DNA from: Bursaphelenchus xylophilus
Lineage: Eukaryota; Nematoda; Chromadorea; Rhabditida; Aphelenchoididae
DNA: 64,000 bases
Assembly (NCBI GenBank): GCA_904066235.2
Contig: CAJFCV020000006.1
Coordinates: 4,526,001 to 4,590,000, forward strand
Direction: 5' to 3'
Below the pieces are notes generated by a model. The model had not been told where the DNA came from. It searched no databases and worked only from the letters and a program-made list of their open reading frames with translations. The translations under genes and the position numbers were made by a program. This document shows, one piece after another, positions 1 through 11,536 of this stretch (within the stretch, counting starts at the first letter, position 1; every line of letters begins with the position of its first letter).

Positions 1-868
1 TTTTCTTTCTCCAGACAGATAGCCATGTATTATGCAATATTTTTTGACTAAAGTGGGTGTTTGCGTAACATCTGCTGCCATTCAGGGTATAAAACACGGA
101 TAATGTTTCTGGGATTTCCATGTTCCTGTGGGCAATCGTTATAGCCTGAGTGAGACCTCCAATGATATCAGGCCTTCATTTTTTCGTTTGTTGTGTCATG
201 TACATTCATATACTTGTAAATGAATGCTGCAAGTCTCACAAACTTCAGCTACCACTTTTTAAGCCTTTGGCCGCTTCAAACTTAGGTCCGGCTTGCTTTG
301 AAATTTCCGAAAGCCTGGCTCGGCTTGGACAAGGATTTCATTTGAATGCCGCGCAAACTGTCATCACTATTGTCTATAGAAAACTTTTGATCATAATAAA
401 TAATAGCGTTATGATGACTTAAAAACCCGAAAATGTTATCTTTCGCAGCTTCTCTTTCTCCTTGTTTTGTTGCCATTTCCTGCAAACCCCCCATTTGCTT
501 CAAAGAACATCTATATTTGTCAAATCAAAATTGTAAATTTCCCCTTTGCTGCAAAAGTATTGTAATGAGATGTTTTCTAGCTAAATTATCACAATGTGTG
601 TTTTTTAAATCATATGAATTTAAAACCATTCAAGCAGCCCTCAATTACGTATATGTACAAGGAGAGCATTGTGTTCATGATGACTGTAATCCCAATTTCA
701 CGGTTCGCAAATTTACTTACACGTGCCTTGTTTTTTAAATCCTTTCATAGTCTTAAGTTTCAAACTGTTGGTTCCACCCGAATTGATGTTTTACAATGAG
801 TTTTTTGATTGTTAGAAACACAGTTTGTTTACGTTCTTCCGTAAAAAAAGCGTTTGTTTTTCAGAAAA
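1..868. other. gene-free stretch upstream of the lipase
   Basis: No convincing gene is seen. Open frames here are short and lack splice-consistent partners. The part from about 641 to 868 is repeated near 5702-5835, so it belongs to the segment duplicated with the 5' half of the lipase. A U-rich acceptor (tttttcag, ending at 864) lies four bases before the lipase ATG and is a likely trans-splice site. Confidence 0.6.
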
Positions 869-3100
869 ATGTGGGTTGAGCTTTTGGCCTCCGGAGTCAT
901 TTGCTATGAGTTGTATTACCGGCTCGGAGAGGATCACAAAAGGGTCAAGAGGATTCTCAATTTTGTTCTGAAATTTTTGGCATTTATTTTGGTTTATTGC
1001 TTGATTATCCATTATCTTCACAGCTTGCCATCGTATCATGATCTGGAGGAGACTTTGGATACAGTAAGCATTTATTGATTCCCTTAAGAAAAAAAATATT
1101 TTTTTTCCAAAATAGGAAACAAGAAGATAAGAAAAGGAGAAATTTTCGAACCAAAGAAAACCAATTACAATGCCATATAACCTTTCTAAATGTTTACAAA
1201 AAAGGAATTGCATTGGCCGGGAATCGAACCCGGGTCGCCCGCGTGGCAGGCGAGCATTCTACCACTGAACCACCAATGCACATCTCAAAGCCGTTTCCAA
1301 AAAGGATAACGCGGTTTGAGACTTCATCCTAAAAAATGAAACGCGATTATGAACTAAAAAACAATAATTTGCGCTGTGTACAGCCATGTATTTACAAAAA
1401 AAAGGATTGCATTGGCCGGGAATCGAACCCGGGTCGCCCGCGTGGCAGGCGAGCATTCTACCACTGAACCACCAATGCACATTTTAAAGCCGATTCCAAA
1501 AGGATAAAGCGGTTTGAAACTTCATTCTAAAAAAATGAAACGCGATCATGAATTAAAAAAAACAAAATTACGCTTTATTTATTTATCCAGTAAAAACGCC
1601 TTCTCTTTTAGGTCGGGATGGCGAGGCATTGGGGATATCCAATAGAAACTCACATAGCCAGGACAGAAGACGGCTGGCTTCTCGATCTCCACAGGATTCC
1701 AAACGGAGTTAACGAAAAGTTGAGCAACAAGACAAAGCCCGTGCTCATATTGCAACATGGGATTCAATGTTCCAGCGATAATTGGATACTGAATCTGCCT
1801 CATCAAAGCGCGGGGTTTGTCTTTGCTGACGCTGGATTTGATGTTTGGATGCCAAACTCCAGAGGGAACATATATTCAAGACACGAGAGATTTGGAAGGG
1901 ATGACGATGAGTTTTGGAAGTTTACGTAAGTTAAGGCGGCATTTGGAATATAGCTTGTATTTCGGAGGAACCATCGAAATTTTAATGTCAGAATTTAACG
2001 CAAGTTCGCTGCCTTTAGCAATGGAATCTTTGTATTGAGAATGTGCTATTTTATTAATAATTTTTAGATGGGATAAACATTATTTTTCAGTTCCGACGAC
2101 ATGCAATTATACGATCTCCCCGCCGTCTTTGACAAAATTGAACAAGTTACCGGCCAGAAGAGTTTCTACTACGCCGGTCACAGCCAAGGCACCTTCATTA
2201 TGTTCTCCCGTCTTTCGTTTGATCCCAGTTTTTCCAAACGTATCAAAAAGTTCTTCGCTTTGGCTCCAGGAGCGACGTTCCAAAATCTGGAAGGTCCTTT
2301 TCGGACCGCCTGTCAACTGGATTCGTCCTCGTTGGGGAACAAGGCCTGGAATTCCTTTTACGGAAGTCCATTTGGAAGTGTGCTGATGTCCAAAAGTTTG
2401 ATCGATACGTTGACAAAATACACTTGCACCACCGGCTTGCAGCGATGGTATTGTGCGCATGTTTACTATCAAGTCTTGGGACCCAGTACAACCACAAATA
2501 TTAGCCGGATGCCTGTTTATACGACGCATATTCCGGCGGGAACTTCAACTGCGAATGTTCAGAGATATTGTCAATCGCTGAATTATGGCGGAATGAAATG
2601 GTACAGTTATCCGGACAAAAAGGACAATTTGAAGAGATACGGAACCGTAAGGGATTTGCAAGTTTTAGAAGCTTCAACATAACTAATATATCTTTTACGT
2701 CTTTGGTGCATGGTCTTTTGCAGTAATCGCCGAAAATACAAGCCACATCATTCCGAACTTTTTTTGTCAAGCTTGCAAGCTTGATTTTTTTTGAAAATTG
2801 GGGTCTTTGGCCTTCGTACATTTAACACACTTCATCCTAATGTTTCAGCCCGATCCTCCGGAGTACAACCTCTCCAATGTGAACGTCCCTCTCTACATCT
2901 ACTCTTCGCCCGATGACACAGTGACTCATCCGAAAGACTTGGATGGATTTCTAATCCCAAAGCTCAACAAAACCATTATCAAAGAAGACAATCGATTCCC
3001 CGGCTTCAGTCATATGGACTTCTTATGGGGTCTAAACGCAACAGAACTAGTCTACAGCAAGATGATAAAGACAATTAGGGAAGATGTAAAAAATAATTGA
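869..3100 (+). CDS. membrane-anchored acid lipase (alpha/beta hydrolase)
   Basis: Acid lipases of this family hydrolyse triacylglycerols or cholesteryl esters. Exons 869-1063, 1612-1925, 2091-2646 and 2849-3100 join in frame to give 438 residues. The nucleophile motif GHSQG is at about residues 199-203. The acid residue is probably in SSPDDTVTHP and the histidine in FSHMDFLWG, matching the usual Asp...His order near the C terminus. A hydrophobic segment at about residues 30-50 suggests an uncleaved N-terminal anchor rather than a simple signal peptide. The start was chosen at 869 because it follows a U-rich splice acceptor. Intron 1 (548 bp) holds two tRNA genes on the opposite strand. A partial copy of exons 1-2 lies at 5841-6621. 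Family assignment is firm; substrate and compartment are inferred. Confidence 0.88.
1209..1279 (-). tRNA. tRNA-Gly (GCC), intronic copy 1
   Basis: A 71-nt cloverleaf on the minus strand: the 5' end GCATTGG pairs with the 3' CCAATGC, the B box GGTTCGATTCC is perfect and the anticodon loop contains GCC. It lies antisense in intron 1 of the lipase gene. Copy 2 lies 199 bp further right, so the tRNA and its spacer form a tandem duplication. Confidence 0.95.
1408..1478 (-). tRNA. tRNA-Gly (GCC), intronic copy 2
   Basis: Same 71-nt sequence as the copy at 1209-1279, again antisense in lipase intron 1. The spacer after each copy is also similar (a short conserved block containing gataa.gcggtttga), which shows that the unit was duplicated together with flanking intron DNA. 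Confidence 0.95.
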
Positions 3101-3227
3101 AATCGTGGCCGCAGCTTGCCTCGAATGAAGATATTAGTCATCAAAAATTAGCAGAGCATAAGTGAAAATGTAATAAATGTACAATACGTAGTTTATTTAG
3201 ATCGAATATTAAAATGGAACCTTATTG

Positions 3228-3820
3228 TTAGACTTCTGGGTCGTCGTATCTTGCCTTCTCACATAGCTTCGACGGCAGTCCGTTTTTGAAGAGTTCATAG
3301 TTCCCAGGGTTGTAAACTTGGCCTTGAAAATAGATTACGCGACAAGCACCGCCGCATTTGTGGTATCTGAAAATGTATTGGAAAAAATCATGTTTCTACA
3401 ATGTTCTACCATCAGTGGTTCCCTAGCCTCATATTCAAAACAAAAACCAAACTTTTCCGTCAACACAGCATCCCCTGTAAAAATGTCTTGCTCACTTACA
3501 AAATTGTGCATGGCTTGATGCTAATCCGACTCCACCATTCGTAGGCGTCCTTGCCCCACAGATCATAGGTGCCGTTCGGATGAGCGATCACTTCAGAGAG
3601 TTTGTCATCGGCGGAGAACCTATCTTCATCCCAAATCTCCAAACGCTAAAAGGGGAAAAATTGATTGAATAAAACAACAAAAAATCCTTACCACTTTGTG
3701 CTCATCATGGAGATCATGCCCTTGACAAGTCAAGGTCCCATTGATATGCGCATCTCTAGCCTCCGCAATGGATACAAGGAAAAGAAGAAGAAAAGCCAAT
3801 GAGAGTTCGAATCCGACCAT
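3228..3820 (-). CDS. transthyretin-like secreted protein 1
   Basis: A member of the nematode transthyretin-like (TTL) family, small secreted beta-sandwich proteins. Exons 3692-3820, 3500-3645 and 3228-3366 give 137 residues. A signal peptide of about 21 residues comes first. The family pattern follows: NGTLTCQG near the mature N terminus, RLEIWDED after intron 1, PNGTYDLWG, then YHKCGGACR at the exon 3 start, giving the usual four or more cysteines. It heads a run of three TTL genes on the same strand. It lacks the extra intron in the YH-CGG region found in the next two paralogues. Mature-protein partner is unknown. Confidence 0.88.
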
Positions 3821-3967
3821 TTCGAATTATTCAAAGAGGCAAATGACTTTTTTATGCAGACTTTGACATAAATGATGTTTCAAAACTTGATATTTGGACA
3901 AAGAAAATAAAAGCCTATACCGTATTTTACTAATATTTTTCCGCAAATTGCATGATAAAATAATATT

Positions 3968-4621
3968 TTATTTGGAGGGCTTCGTCCCGTACGACGCGGG
4001 AAACCTTTGCTCCTCACATCCCTGAGCAATCTGCCCCTTGTCTTTAAGTTCGTACGTCCTTCCCGGGTTGATGTAGTCGCCCTGTGGGAAATTATAAATT
4101 ACATTTGCAGAATATTAAGCTGGAGAAAATTTCGATTATAAAACTCACTTCAAACGTGATTTTTCTGCAATGTCCGCCGCAGGAGTGATATCTGAATGTA
4201 AAGTAATTTTAATGGAGATAGCCTGCTTACATATAAACATAGGGCTTTATTCCACCATACTCGTTGTGGGAGGTGGTGAAGCGGTAGGTTCCATCAACAA
4301 GGGGCCAGCCCGAGAACAAGTGATCGTCGCGGAATGTGTCAACCTCCCAAATCTCGACGCGCTAGAGATGCAAAAATTAGAGAGGCGACAATTGCAAAAA
4401 TTTGCGACAATTCCGTTTAAAATCGTTTCAGCTTGACTTCGTTGGCCATCAGACTAAAAAGAACACTTAAAACTTACAACTCTTTTCTGTCCAAAGAGCG
4501 CCTTTCCCTGGCATGTGAACTTGCCGTTTATGTTGACCTTGTGATTGGGCGGAAAGGCTCCAGTTTGAAGGCCGTAGGCCAAGAGGATGAGAAACAGCAG
4601 GGAAACATCGAATCCGACCAT
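3968..4621 (-). CDS. transthyretin-like secreted protein 2
   Basis: TTL family, 143 residues in four exons: 4478-4621, 4231-4361, 4149-4191 and 3968-4081. Signal peptide MVGFDVSLLFLILL, then KVNINGKFTCQGKALFG, RVEIWEVD, and YHSCGGHCRKITFE in the small third exon. A hydrophilic tail ends SYGTKPSK. It is most similar to TTL 3, with the same intron positions. Part of its exon 1 is the source or sister of the scrap at 7167-7246. An extracellular role is inferred from the signal peptide. Confidence 0.87.
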
Positions 4622-4784
4622 TTTCAGCGAACCAAACCAGTGAAACGAAATTTTGGAAAATGAAAATTCAAAATTTCGTAGGGAAAAAATAAAAAAAATA
4701 TTTCATAAAATTGCAAACTTTCGGAATTATAAAACTTTATTTTTTAGCTCAAACATGATATTTTTAGATGTTTTCGAGGTCGAA

Positions 4785-5440
4785 TCACTTTCTGTAACGA
4801 GGGTATTTGCCGGCAGAACATTTGTCAGAACTCTGGCCTTTGTCTTTCAGCTCGTAGTTTCCAGGGTTTACATGGCTACCCTAAAAAATAAATATAAATT
4901 ACATATTGTAATTTTGTTTAACAAATTAGTTCCATTTTTTGCAATATCTATAAAACACACCTCAAACTTGATTCTCCTGCACTTTCCGCCACAAGCGTGG
5001 TATCTGAAAACAAATTTTTAGACCTAACACCAAATCGTCGGACTTACACATAGACGTATGGAGAGATACCGAAGTATTCGGCTTCGGAGCCAGTGAAATC
5101 ATAGCCTCCATCAACGCCTACAATTCCCTTGGCCAAAAGGTCATCCTTAAGCGGATCTTTCTCCCAAATCTCGACACGCTGAAAAAAAAATTATTCATTA
5201 CTTTACTGTACAAAATATAATGTAGAACCTTGTATGCCGGAGTTTCTCAAAAGACCATCTTTCCATTAAATAGCAAGGAAGACACAAACTTACAACCTTA
5301 GTCTGCCCAAACAGCTTTCTTCCCTCACATGTGAACGTTCCATTCGCAGTGACCTTGTAAGTTGATGGCAAAATAGCACCAACTTGGAAGAAGTACATGG
5401 ACATGAAGACAAACAGCAGCGACAAATTGAACCCGACCAT
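4785..5440 (-). CDS. transthyretin-like secreted protein 3
   Basis: TTL family, 138 residues in exons 5294-5440, 5048-5178, 4961-5003 and 4785-4880. A signal peptide of about 22-26 residues precedes NGTFTCEGRKLFG. RVEIWEKD, DGGYDFTG, YHACGGKCRRIKFE and NPGNYELKDKG follow. All junctions are in phase, and the 43-nt third exon is the same length as in TTL 2. It is the upstream-most member of the minus-strand TTL trio that lies between the intact lipase and its partial copy. Confidence 0.87.
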
Positions 5441-5840
5441 CTTTCAGCGCGGGAAAACGAAATATGAAGATTTTTGCTCAAGAGAATTAAGGAAAGTTTC
5501 ACAAGGAAAGTTACGCCTTTTGTATGGAAATTACGCCATTTTTGGGATTTTTCGACCCTGAAACCCAAAATTGGGCAGCTAATTTTTATAGTAAATTCTT
5601 GATCAGCACAATCTTTCGGATTTTTTGAGATATTTCCCGTCGAAGAGTAAGAGACCCTATAGAAGTACTTTCCTTGTCATTCAAATTTTATTCCAAAAAA
5701 AGGTCAATTACGTATATGTACAACGAGTGTTCATGATGACTGTAATAATAATTTACTTGTATGTGCCTTGTTTTTTAAATCCTTTCGTAGTCTTAAGTTT
5801 CAAACTGTTGGTTACACCCGAAGTGCTCTTTCACAAATGG

Positions 5841-6621
5841 TTCAAGAAGATTCTCAATTTCGTTCTGAAGTTTTTAGCTTTCATTTTGGTTTATTGCTTG
5901 ATTATCCATTATCTTCACAGCTTGCCATCGTATCATGATCTGGAGGAGACTTTGGATACAGTAAGAGTTTATTGATTCCCTTAAGAAAGAAATATTTTGT
6001 TTCCAAAATAAAAACAATACCACACCTTTCGATTTGAAACAAACCTATTACGATGTCATGTAATTGACGGGCGTCTTTCTAACTGTGTATTTACAAAAAA
6101 GGAATTGCATTGGCCGGGAATCGAACCCGGGTCGCCCGCGTGGCAGGCGAGCATTCTACCACTGAACCACCAATGCACATTTAAACCCCGATTCCAAAAA
6201 GGATAAAGCGGTTTGAAAATTCATCCTCAAAATGAAACGCAATCATGAACTCAAAAAACAAAATTGCGCTTTATTTATTTATCCAGTAAAAACGCCTTCT
6301 CTTTTAGGTCGGGATGGCGAGGCATTGGGGATATCCAATAGAAACTCACATAGCCAGGACAGAAGACGGCTGGCTTCTCGATCTCCACAGGATTCCAAAC
6401 GGAGTCAACGAAAAGTTGAGCAACAAGACAAAGCCCGTGCTCATATTGCAACACGGAATTCGATTCTCCAGCGACAATTGGATACTGAATCTGCCTCATC
6501 AAAGCGCAAGGTGTGTCTTTGCTGACGCTGGATTTGACGTTTTGATGCTAAATTCAAGAGGAAACATATATTCGAGACACGAGAGATACAGAAGGGAAGA
6601 CGGGGAGTTTTGGAAGTTTGC
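5841..6621 (+). pseudogene. partial duplicate of the lipase gene (exons 1-2 only)
   Basis: The segment repeats the 3' part of lipase exon 1 (to 5960), the tRNA-bearing intron and all of exon 2 (6308-6621, 314 nt, the same length as the parent and still open). The true start with MWVELLASG is missing. Exons 3-4, with the catalytic Ser, Asp and His, are absent; homology stops shortly after the exon 2 donor, where a MITE begins. The intron holds one tRNA-Gly instead of two. The wider duplication matches about 641-1935. No catalytic protein can be made. Confidence 0.85.
6106..6176 (-). tRNA. tRNA-Gly (GCC), copy 3
   Basis: 71-nt cloverleaf identical in its readable core to the two tRNA-Gly genes in the intact lipase intron, including a perfect B box. 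It was carried along in the partial lipase duplication. The spacer to the right is shortened relative to the parent. Confidence 0.94.
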
Positions 6622-6660
6622 GTAAGCTATTTTTTGGGGCTGGCGCTTGGCTTAAGACTA

Positions 6661-7136
6661 CAGTGAGGGACCTGATCCAATGGCAAAAAACGTCTCCTTT
6701 TGCATCCCGGAAGGGACCAAAATGACTCCAAACCATTCCCTTCTCCAAGCTAAAAAACTCCGCTTTGAAAAGCGCGCCCTTTCCTTCAAGGCGGGCTCTT
6801 CAAAGCGGGGTTTTTTAGCTTATAGAAGGGAAGGGCACGTCAAACTGAGGAGTCCGGTGACCGGAATAGACTCTTCGCTATCGGTTTTTTACATTTCGTC
6901 TTGATTTCCAGAGAAAGAGAGAAAAAAGACGCGCAAAAGCGTACTCTCTCGCCCCAAAAATTCCCCATTTCTTCCCCGACAAAACGTTTTTTCGCGTCTT
7001 TTTTTGGCAAGTTGCCAATCCATTCACCGGACTGTTTTAGCTTATCTCAGTTTGACGTGAAGGGTTTGGAGACATTTTGGTCCCTTCCGGGATGCAAAAT
7101 AAGACGTTTTTTGCCATTGGATCCGGTCCCTTACTG
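6661..7136. mobile_element. MITE of Tc1/mariner type
   Basis: A 476-bp element flanked by TA on both sides (6659-6660 and 7137-7138). The ends are inverted: CAGTGAGGGACC at the left and its near-complement GGTCCCTTACTG at the right, with similarity continuing for about 80 bp. An inner palindrome at 6748-6820 (AGCTAAAAAACTCCGCTTTG and its complement) makes a second hairpin. There is no transposase. It sits exactly between the lipase fragment and the TTL fragment. Class follows from CAGT ends plus the TA target site. Confidence 0.8.
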
Positions 7137-7166
7137 TAGATTTTTCAATATCGCTAAGACGTAATT

Positions 7167-7246
7167 GCCGTTTACGTTGACCTTGTGATTGGGCGGAAAG
7201 GCTTCAGTTTGAAGGCCATAGGCCGACAGGATGAGAAACAGCAGGG
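7167..7246 (-). pseudogene. exon scrap of a transthyretin-like gene
   Basis: About 80 bp closely match exon 1 of TTL 2 and encode, on the minus strand, the same signal-peptide end and AFPPNHKVNVNG. The start codon side and the cysteine side have both diverged, so nothing functional remains. Its place beyond the partial lipase shows that the duplicated block once held both lipase and TTL sequences. Confidence 0.75.
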
Positions 7247-7344
7247 TTCCAGTCAAATTTATTTTACTTTCTTCGACTTTGAAAGTCGAATTATATTCGA
7301 CCAAAAATTTCGAATAGGAAATTGGGCCCAACAAAATTCATAAA

Positions 7345-8891
7345 AAAATTTATTCGCGTTCCAAATAAATTACAGTATTTTGCCGCTTTTTCCTCTACTG
7401 GTCTCTTCAGAAAGCAAGAGTTGTAGTGGTGGTGGTGTGGTTGGTGATGACTGACGTGCAGGCCTAAAAGTACTAGACGAGTTGTAATTTCGTTCAACGC
7501 ATTTCATAATGTATTCAAATTCACCAAACTAGTTTTATTAGGTTGCCCCACAAATAATGTCGTTTTCGAGAGGGGCAGTTTCCAAAGTCTATAAAAAAGG
7601 TAAACGACAATAAAATTTCGCAATATTGCATCGTTTTGTAGTCGAGAACTCAAGCTTTCGTTCGATATATCATTTGTCAAATTTGGATCAAATTAAAATA
7701 TTTTAGCCCTAATCCAAAATTATGAAAAAAAAGTCGATTCGTGTCGCCGTGTTGTACCTGCAAAAACAGGGTATGAAAGTTACAGGAGTTACACAAAATA
7801 TCAACGGCGTGTTCAGCGAGTCTGATGTGAGTCTGAACACGGTGAAACGATGGTTCAAAAAATTTCGATCTGACGGTGAGGGACCCAAAGATAAAGTCCA
7901 GGATCTGAACTTTATGAATTTACCCTGGGGCCATTAGTTGTCAGATATCCTAGAATCAACATCCGACGCGTCTCTGACATCGTCTGGGTGTTGAAATAAT
8001 CGGCGGCTAACCGTTGGAAGTCGATGGAATTCAACAAAATGCTTGGCAGCTTTTTCCCATATTAATGGACCGAACCACAGAATCGAGGTGTCACGTTTGT
8101 TGCTTTTACAATCCGAAGAGCCGGGTTTTCTAGATCGGATCGTGACCCGTGATGAAGAGCAGATCCTGTACGACAACCAGATGTGCCCAATGGAGTCCAC
8201 CGAGGGTACCAACACGGCACTTGGCAAAGCGACTCCCCATAAACAAGGTGATGGGCACTGCTGGATGATGCAGCATGGGTATCTCACAATACAGCTCGTT
8301 GAAAGTTGGCCAAAATGTAAATGCTGGGTCCTGCTGTATTCAGATAGACAGCTTATGGCAGAATATGCCTTTAAAAACACGCCGCGTAATTCCAAAAGTT
8401 CAAGACGACAATGCGCAACCCCACGTTGTAAAGATGACGCTCCAGAAGTTGAGATAATGGAGATAAGGGACTTTCCTTCGTCCGGAGTACTCGCTAGGCA
8501 TGTCTCAAACAGATTGCTACCTTTCCAAGAATCTAATGGGTTTCATTCGTGGTAGGGAATTTATCAATCAAGACGCTGTTGAATGGGCCTTCGAAAGTTT
8601 CATCGGCTCCAGAAGCCGGGGTTTCAAAGCCGCTGGCAAAAAAATGCTTTCAACGCGTTGCAATAGCGTGGTATAACACATGGTAATTATTTTGATCAAA
8701 AATATTTTCGTTATTACGGTGAATTTCTTTGTACAAAAAATCTTTTGAAGAACGACATTATTTGTGGGACAACCTAATATATTATCTCATGATGTAAAAA
8801 ACCTTACCGAGACGCCAATGAAATCAGTCACGCTGACCATGAACATGGCCAAGATACAAGCGATGGCGACCAAGAGAGCCATGAACTTCAT
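7345..8891 (-). CDS. possible small secreted peptide gene split by a mariner insertion
   Basis: Exon 1 (8808-8891) encodes a 28-residue, strongly hydrophobic leader, MKFMALLVAIACILAMFM..., and ends at a good GTAAGG donor. The mariner element ends only 30 bp beyond the donor. On the far side of the element a TTTTAG acceptor precedes sequence starting at 7463 and rich in His or Thr codons depending on frame. Splicing 8808 to 7463 in phase gives a short Thr-rich tail of about 18 residues; another frame reads a His-rich run (SHHQPHHHHYN). The second exon is therefore uncertain. The first exon alone is a plausible secretory leader. Confidence 0.4.
7538..8777 (+). mobile_element. degenerate mariner transposon
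   Basis: A 1240-bp element with TA target duplication (7536-7537 and 8778-8779). Imperfect terminal inverted repeats of about 28 bp begin TTAGGTTGCCCCACAAATAA at the left and end with the complement of TTAGGTTGTCCCACAAATAA at the right. Size and ends fit mariner. The plus-strand transposase has an N-terminal helix-turn-helix region (7722-7937), a DRIVTRDEE block corresponding to the first catalytic Asp, and DDNAQPHV corresponding to the second. It is broken by several frameshifts and stops, so the copy is dead. It lies in the putative intron of the small secreted-peptide gene. Confidence 0.88.
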
Positions 8892-9140
8892 AATCGATAT
8901 TACGAATAGGGATCCAACTCAAATTTCTCCAATAAAATCTTGCTTATATACCTTGTATTCATCATGACTAATCTCGTCTAGAAATCCTTCTAAACGCTCA
9001 CAAATACCTCCAAAGTTACTCACACATCTTTATTCGACAATAAAATCGGATTTAAAGAATTTAATCGAGACTTTTCATTTAGGAAATTCAATGAAATCGA
9101 GACCAAGTGGGATATAATAGACGATGACTCAGGCGGAATC

Positions 9141-11536
9141 TTAGTCAAGATCGCTGAAAGCAATTGAATGAAGGACCTATGTACGCGACACAGGACATTT
9201 TTACGACAAAAAAATGTGATTCGTAAAAAAATTTGTAAAAAACTTACGAGACAATGGCCTTTCCTTGAACGGCCAATCTCAAGAAGAAACTTCCTTCATC
9301 ATCTTCTTCGTAAGCCGTTGGGACAAACACATAGACGCCTGGGTCGAGTTTTATGTATTCACAAGACTGAAAATAATACTAATCTCATAAAAAAAACCGT
9401 CAATTTCCAAAGTACAATATAAAACCACTGACATTAGAACCAAAAATTAAACTCATTCCTAATTTTACCCTAAAAAAACGACTTCAGAAAAACACCAAAA
9501 ACATTGCACTAGGCAATAGCCCACAATTTTTAAACCCACTCCACAATATTTGAAGATCTTCTGGACATAATGCGCAGGGTTCGTCGGGTCATTGAAGAAA
9601 GCAGCATCGAATTTTCGGAACCTCCCAGTTTCTTCTTCAGGCACCTTGTAGACCACTAAGCCAAGAGGAAAACATCGACTTGTCTGGCTATCTCCGTACT
9701 TCAAAAGTAAATTGAAAATCACAGGAATCTTCTCCTCGGGCTGCGAATCCGATAAATTTGACAGATTCAGAACAAATTGAGGGTTCCTTTGGAAACGATC
9801 TAAAAAACAACACTACACATTGATAACTTCATTTCAGACATACTTCCAGCAATTCCAGGGGCTCCTCCAGCAGACTTCTTCTTGTAATTCCATTGACTTT
9901 GGATGGGAATAAGGCTGAATGGAATCTCTTTGGCCTTCTCTTTGTCCGCACATTCAATCAGAACCTCCGGCGAAATGAAACACTTGGCCAGACGTTCAAA
10001 ATACTTGGTAAAATCACTCCATTCGATCCTAAAGACAATAAACCAGTCCAGTTTTGAAAGTTTACCAATATTCCAACGGCATTTTTTCCTTGATTAACTT
10101 ATCATGATCTTCATCTCGAACTTCATGCCATTTCTCCGATTTATCGGACCAATCGCCTTTCCATGCGCCTGAAGACCATGGATTCCTCAACCGGACCAAC
10201 CGAATTGGCTTTCCGTCTTTACCCTCCAACTAAATGTCAATTTTAAATTATAAAACTTTATATTCAGCTGTAACGTATCAAAAAATATTTTCCATTTGCT
10301 GCGCACATACCGTAGCAAATCCAGTCACGGCTTGAGCCTGATTAGGAATAAGACCGTTGACTCCAGCTAATGGGAGATCGTAACTCGTCAAGGCCAACAA
10401 CAAGAGGCCACGGAAATGTTCATCACGCAGCTGTTCAAACTCTTCTTCTTTGTATTCCGAGCGATGAACTTCCGAGACTAATCCACCCGTCAGACAGAGA
10501 AGAGACAACGGATAGCTAACGCAACTGATTGGCTCGTAAGATCCAACCAATCTACGAGAATACGCAATAATTTTATACAACACACGCCAGTTGATGTAAT
10601 TGCTGCTTTTCAAACCCTGAACATCCAAAAAGGCCGGGACTTACTTAGCATACGCCTTTTCCAACAGAGCCATCCAGAAACCCTCCTCAGAACATCCAGA
10701 AAACATCGGAACTTCCCCATCCATGGGGAGTCGATCATCTACAATAACGTTCACCCAGTCTCCATACCACCAGAAGTTAAAACGAAACGTGCCGGTGTAC
10801 GTGGAAGCCTCAAAGGTCTGGCTTATATTCACAACCTTTTCGAATAATTCATGGCGGCCTGCAACGACACTAACAGCCGGAAGAAACCAGACATCTCCAA
10901 CTTGAGCTTTTCCACAGGGTTGCGATGGAAAGTTTTTTACAAAGAACTGAGGGTTCGGAACGATTTCCTGAAGACATTCATAACGACATCACATTTAGGG
11001 AGTATTAAAAACAAAAGGAAGAAATCGAAGATATACTTACACTTGGTCTCTTGAACTTGACTTGCGGAAACTTCGTTTTCAAATCGCAAAAATCAAAATC
11101 CTCGTCTTTAAAAAGTTTCCCTTGGCCATTTTTACCAGGATCCTCGAGACCGCCGAGTTCGAGTGGGCAACTGGCAATGAAGGACTGAAAAAATCAATGT
11201 ATACCTAAAACCCAACACAAACCCAAAAAGTGACGATGTAAACTTACTTTGAAATGAAAAGACGCCGGAATAGGTGGAGGACCAACTGAGATTCCCAAAT
11301 CAGTTGTCACAGTCTTCTGGGTACGCTCGCGATTGTCGCTCTTCGTATTTTTTGGATCAGACCCTTCGCCTTGGGGGTTTTCACAGAAAGAAGTCGGGCT
11401 GGAGGTTCTTGGACTGAAATTGAGTAAATACTTAATAACACAACAAGCTGCGGCAAGAACGTGGATGACCAATACCAGGGGAATATAATCTAAACGACTA
11501 CCGGTGGTATACCAAGCGCCGGTCAAAAAAGGAAGT
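9141..11536 (-). CDS. calpain-like protein lacking catalytic Cys and His
   Basis: Calpains are Ca-dependent cysteine proteases. Exons 11248-11536, 11041-11184, 10645-10967, 10311-10551, 10066-10229, 9844-10028, 9540-9799, 9248-9366 and 9141-9153 join in frame (about 578 residues plus an unresolved N terminus). The protease core is clear: KRPSEIVPNPQFFV, WWYGDWVNVIVDDRLP, GFWMALLEKAYAK, LVRLRNPW. The catalytic block, normally GDCWFLAA, reads GDVWFLPAV, so Cys is Val. The histidine block, normally G-HAY-VTG, reads NQAQAVTG, so His is Gln. The Asn region RNPW is kept. A C2-like domain III follows (LDPGVYVFVP). The first listed exon has a hydrophobic stretch (YIPLVLVIHVLAAACCVIKY). A possible earlier exon near 11644-11718 (MGIVNGLMNSWLKGG) could not be joined in frame. 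Probably a pseudoprotease. Confidence 0.85.
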
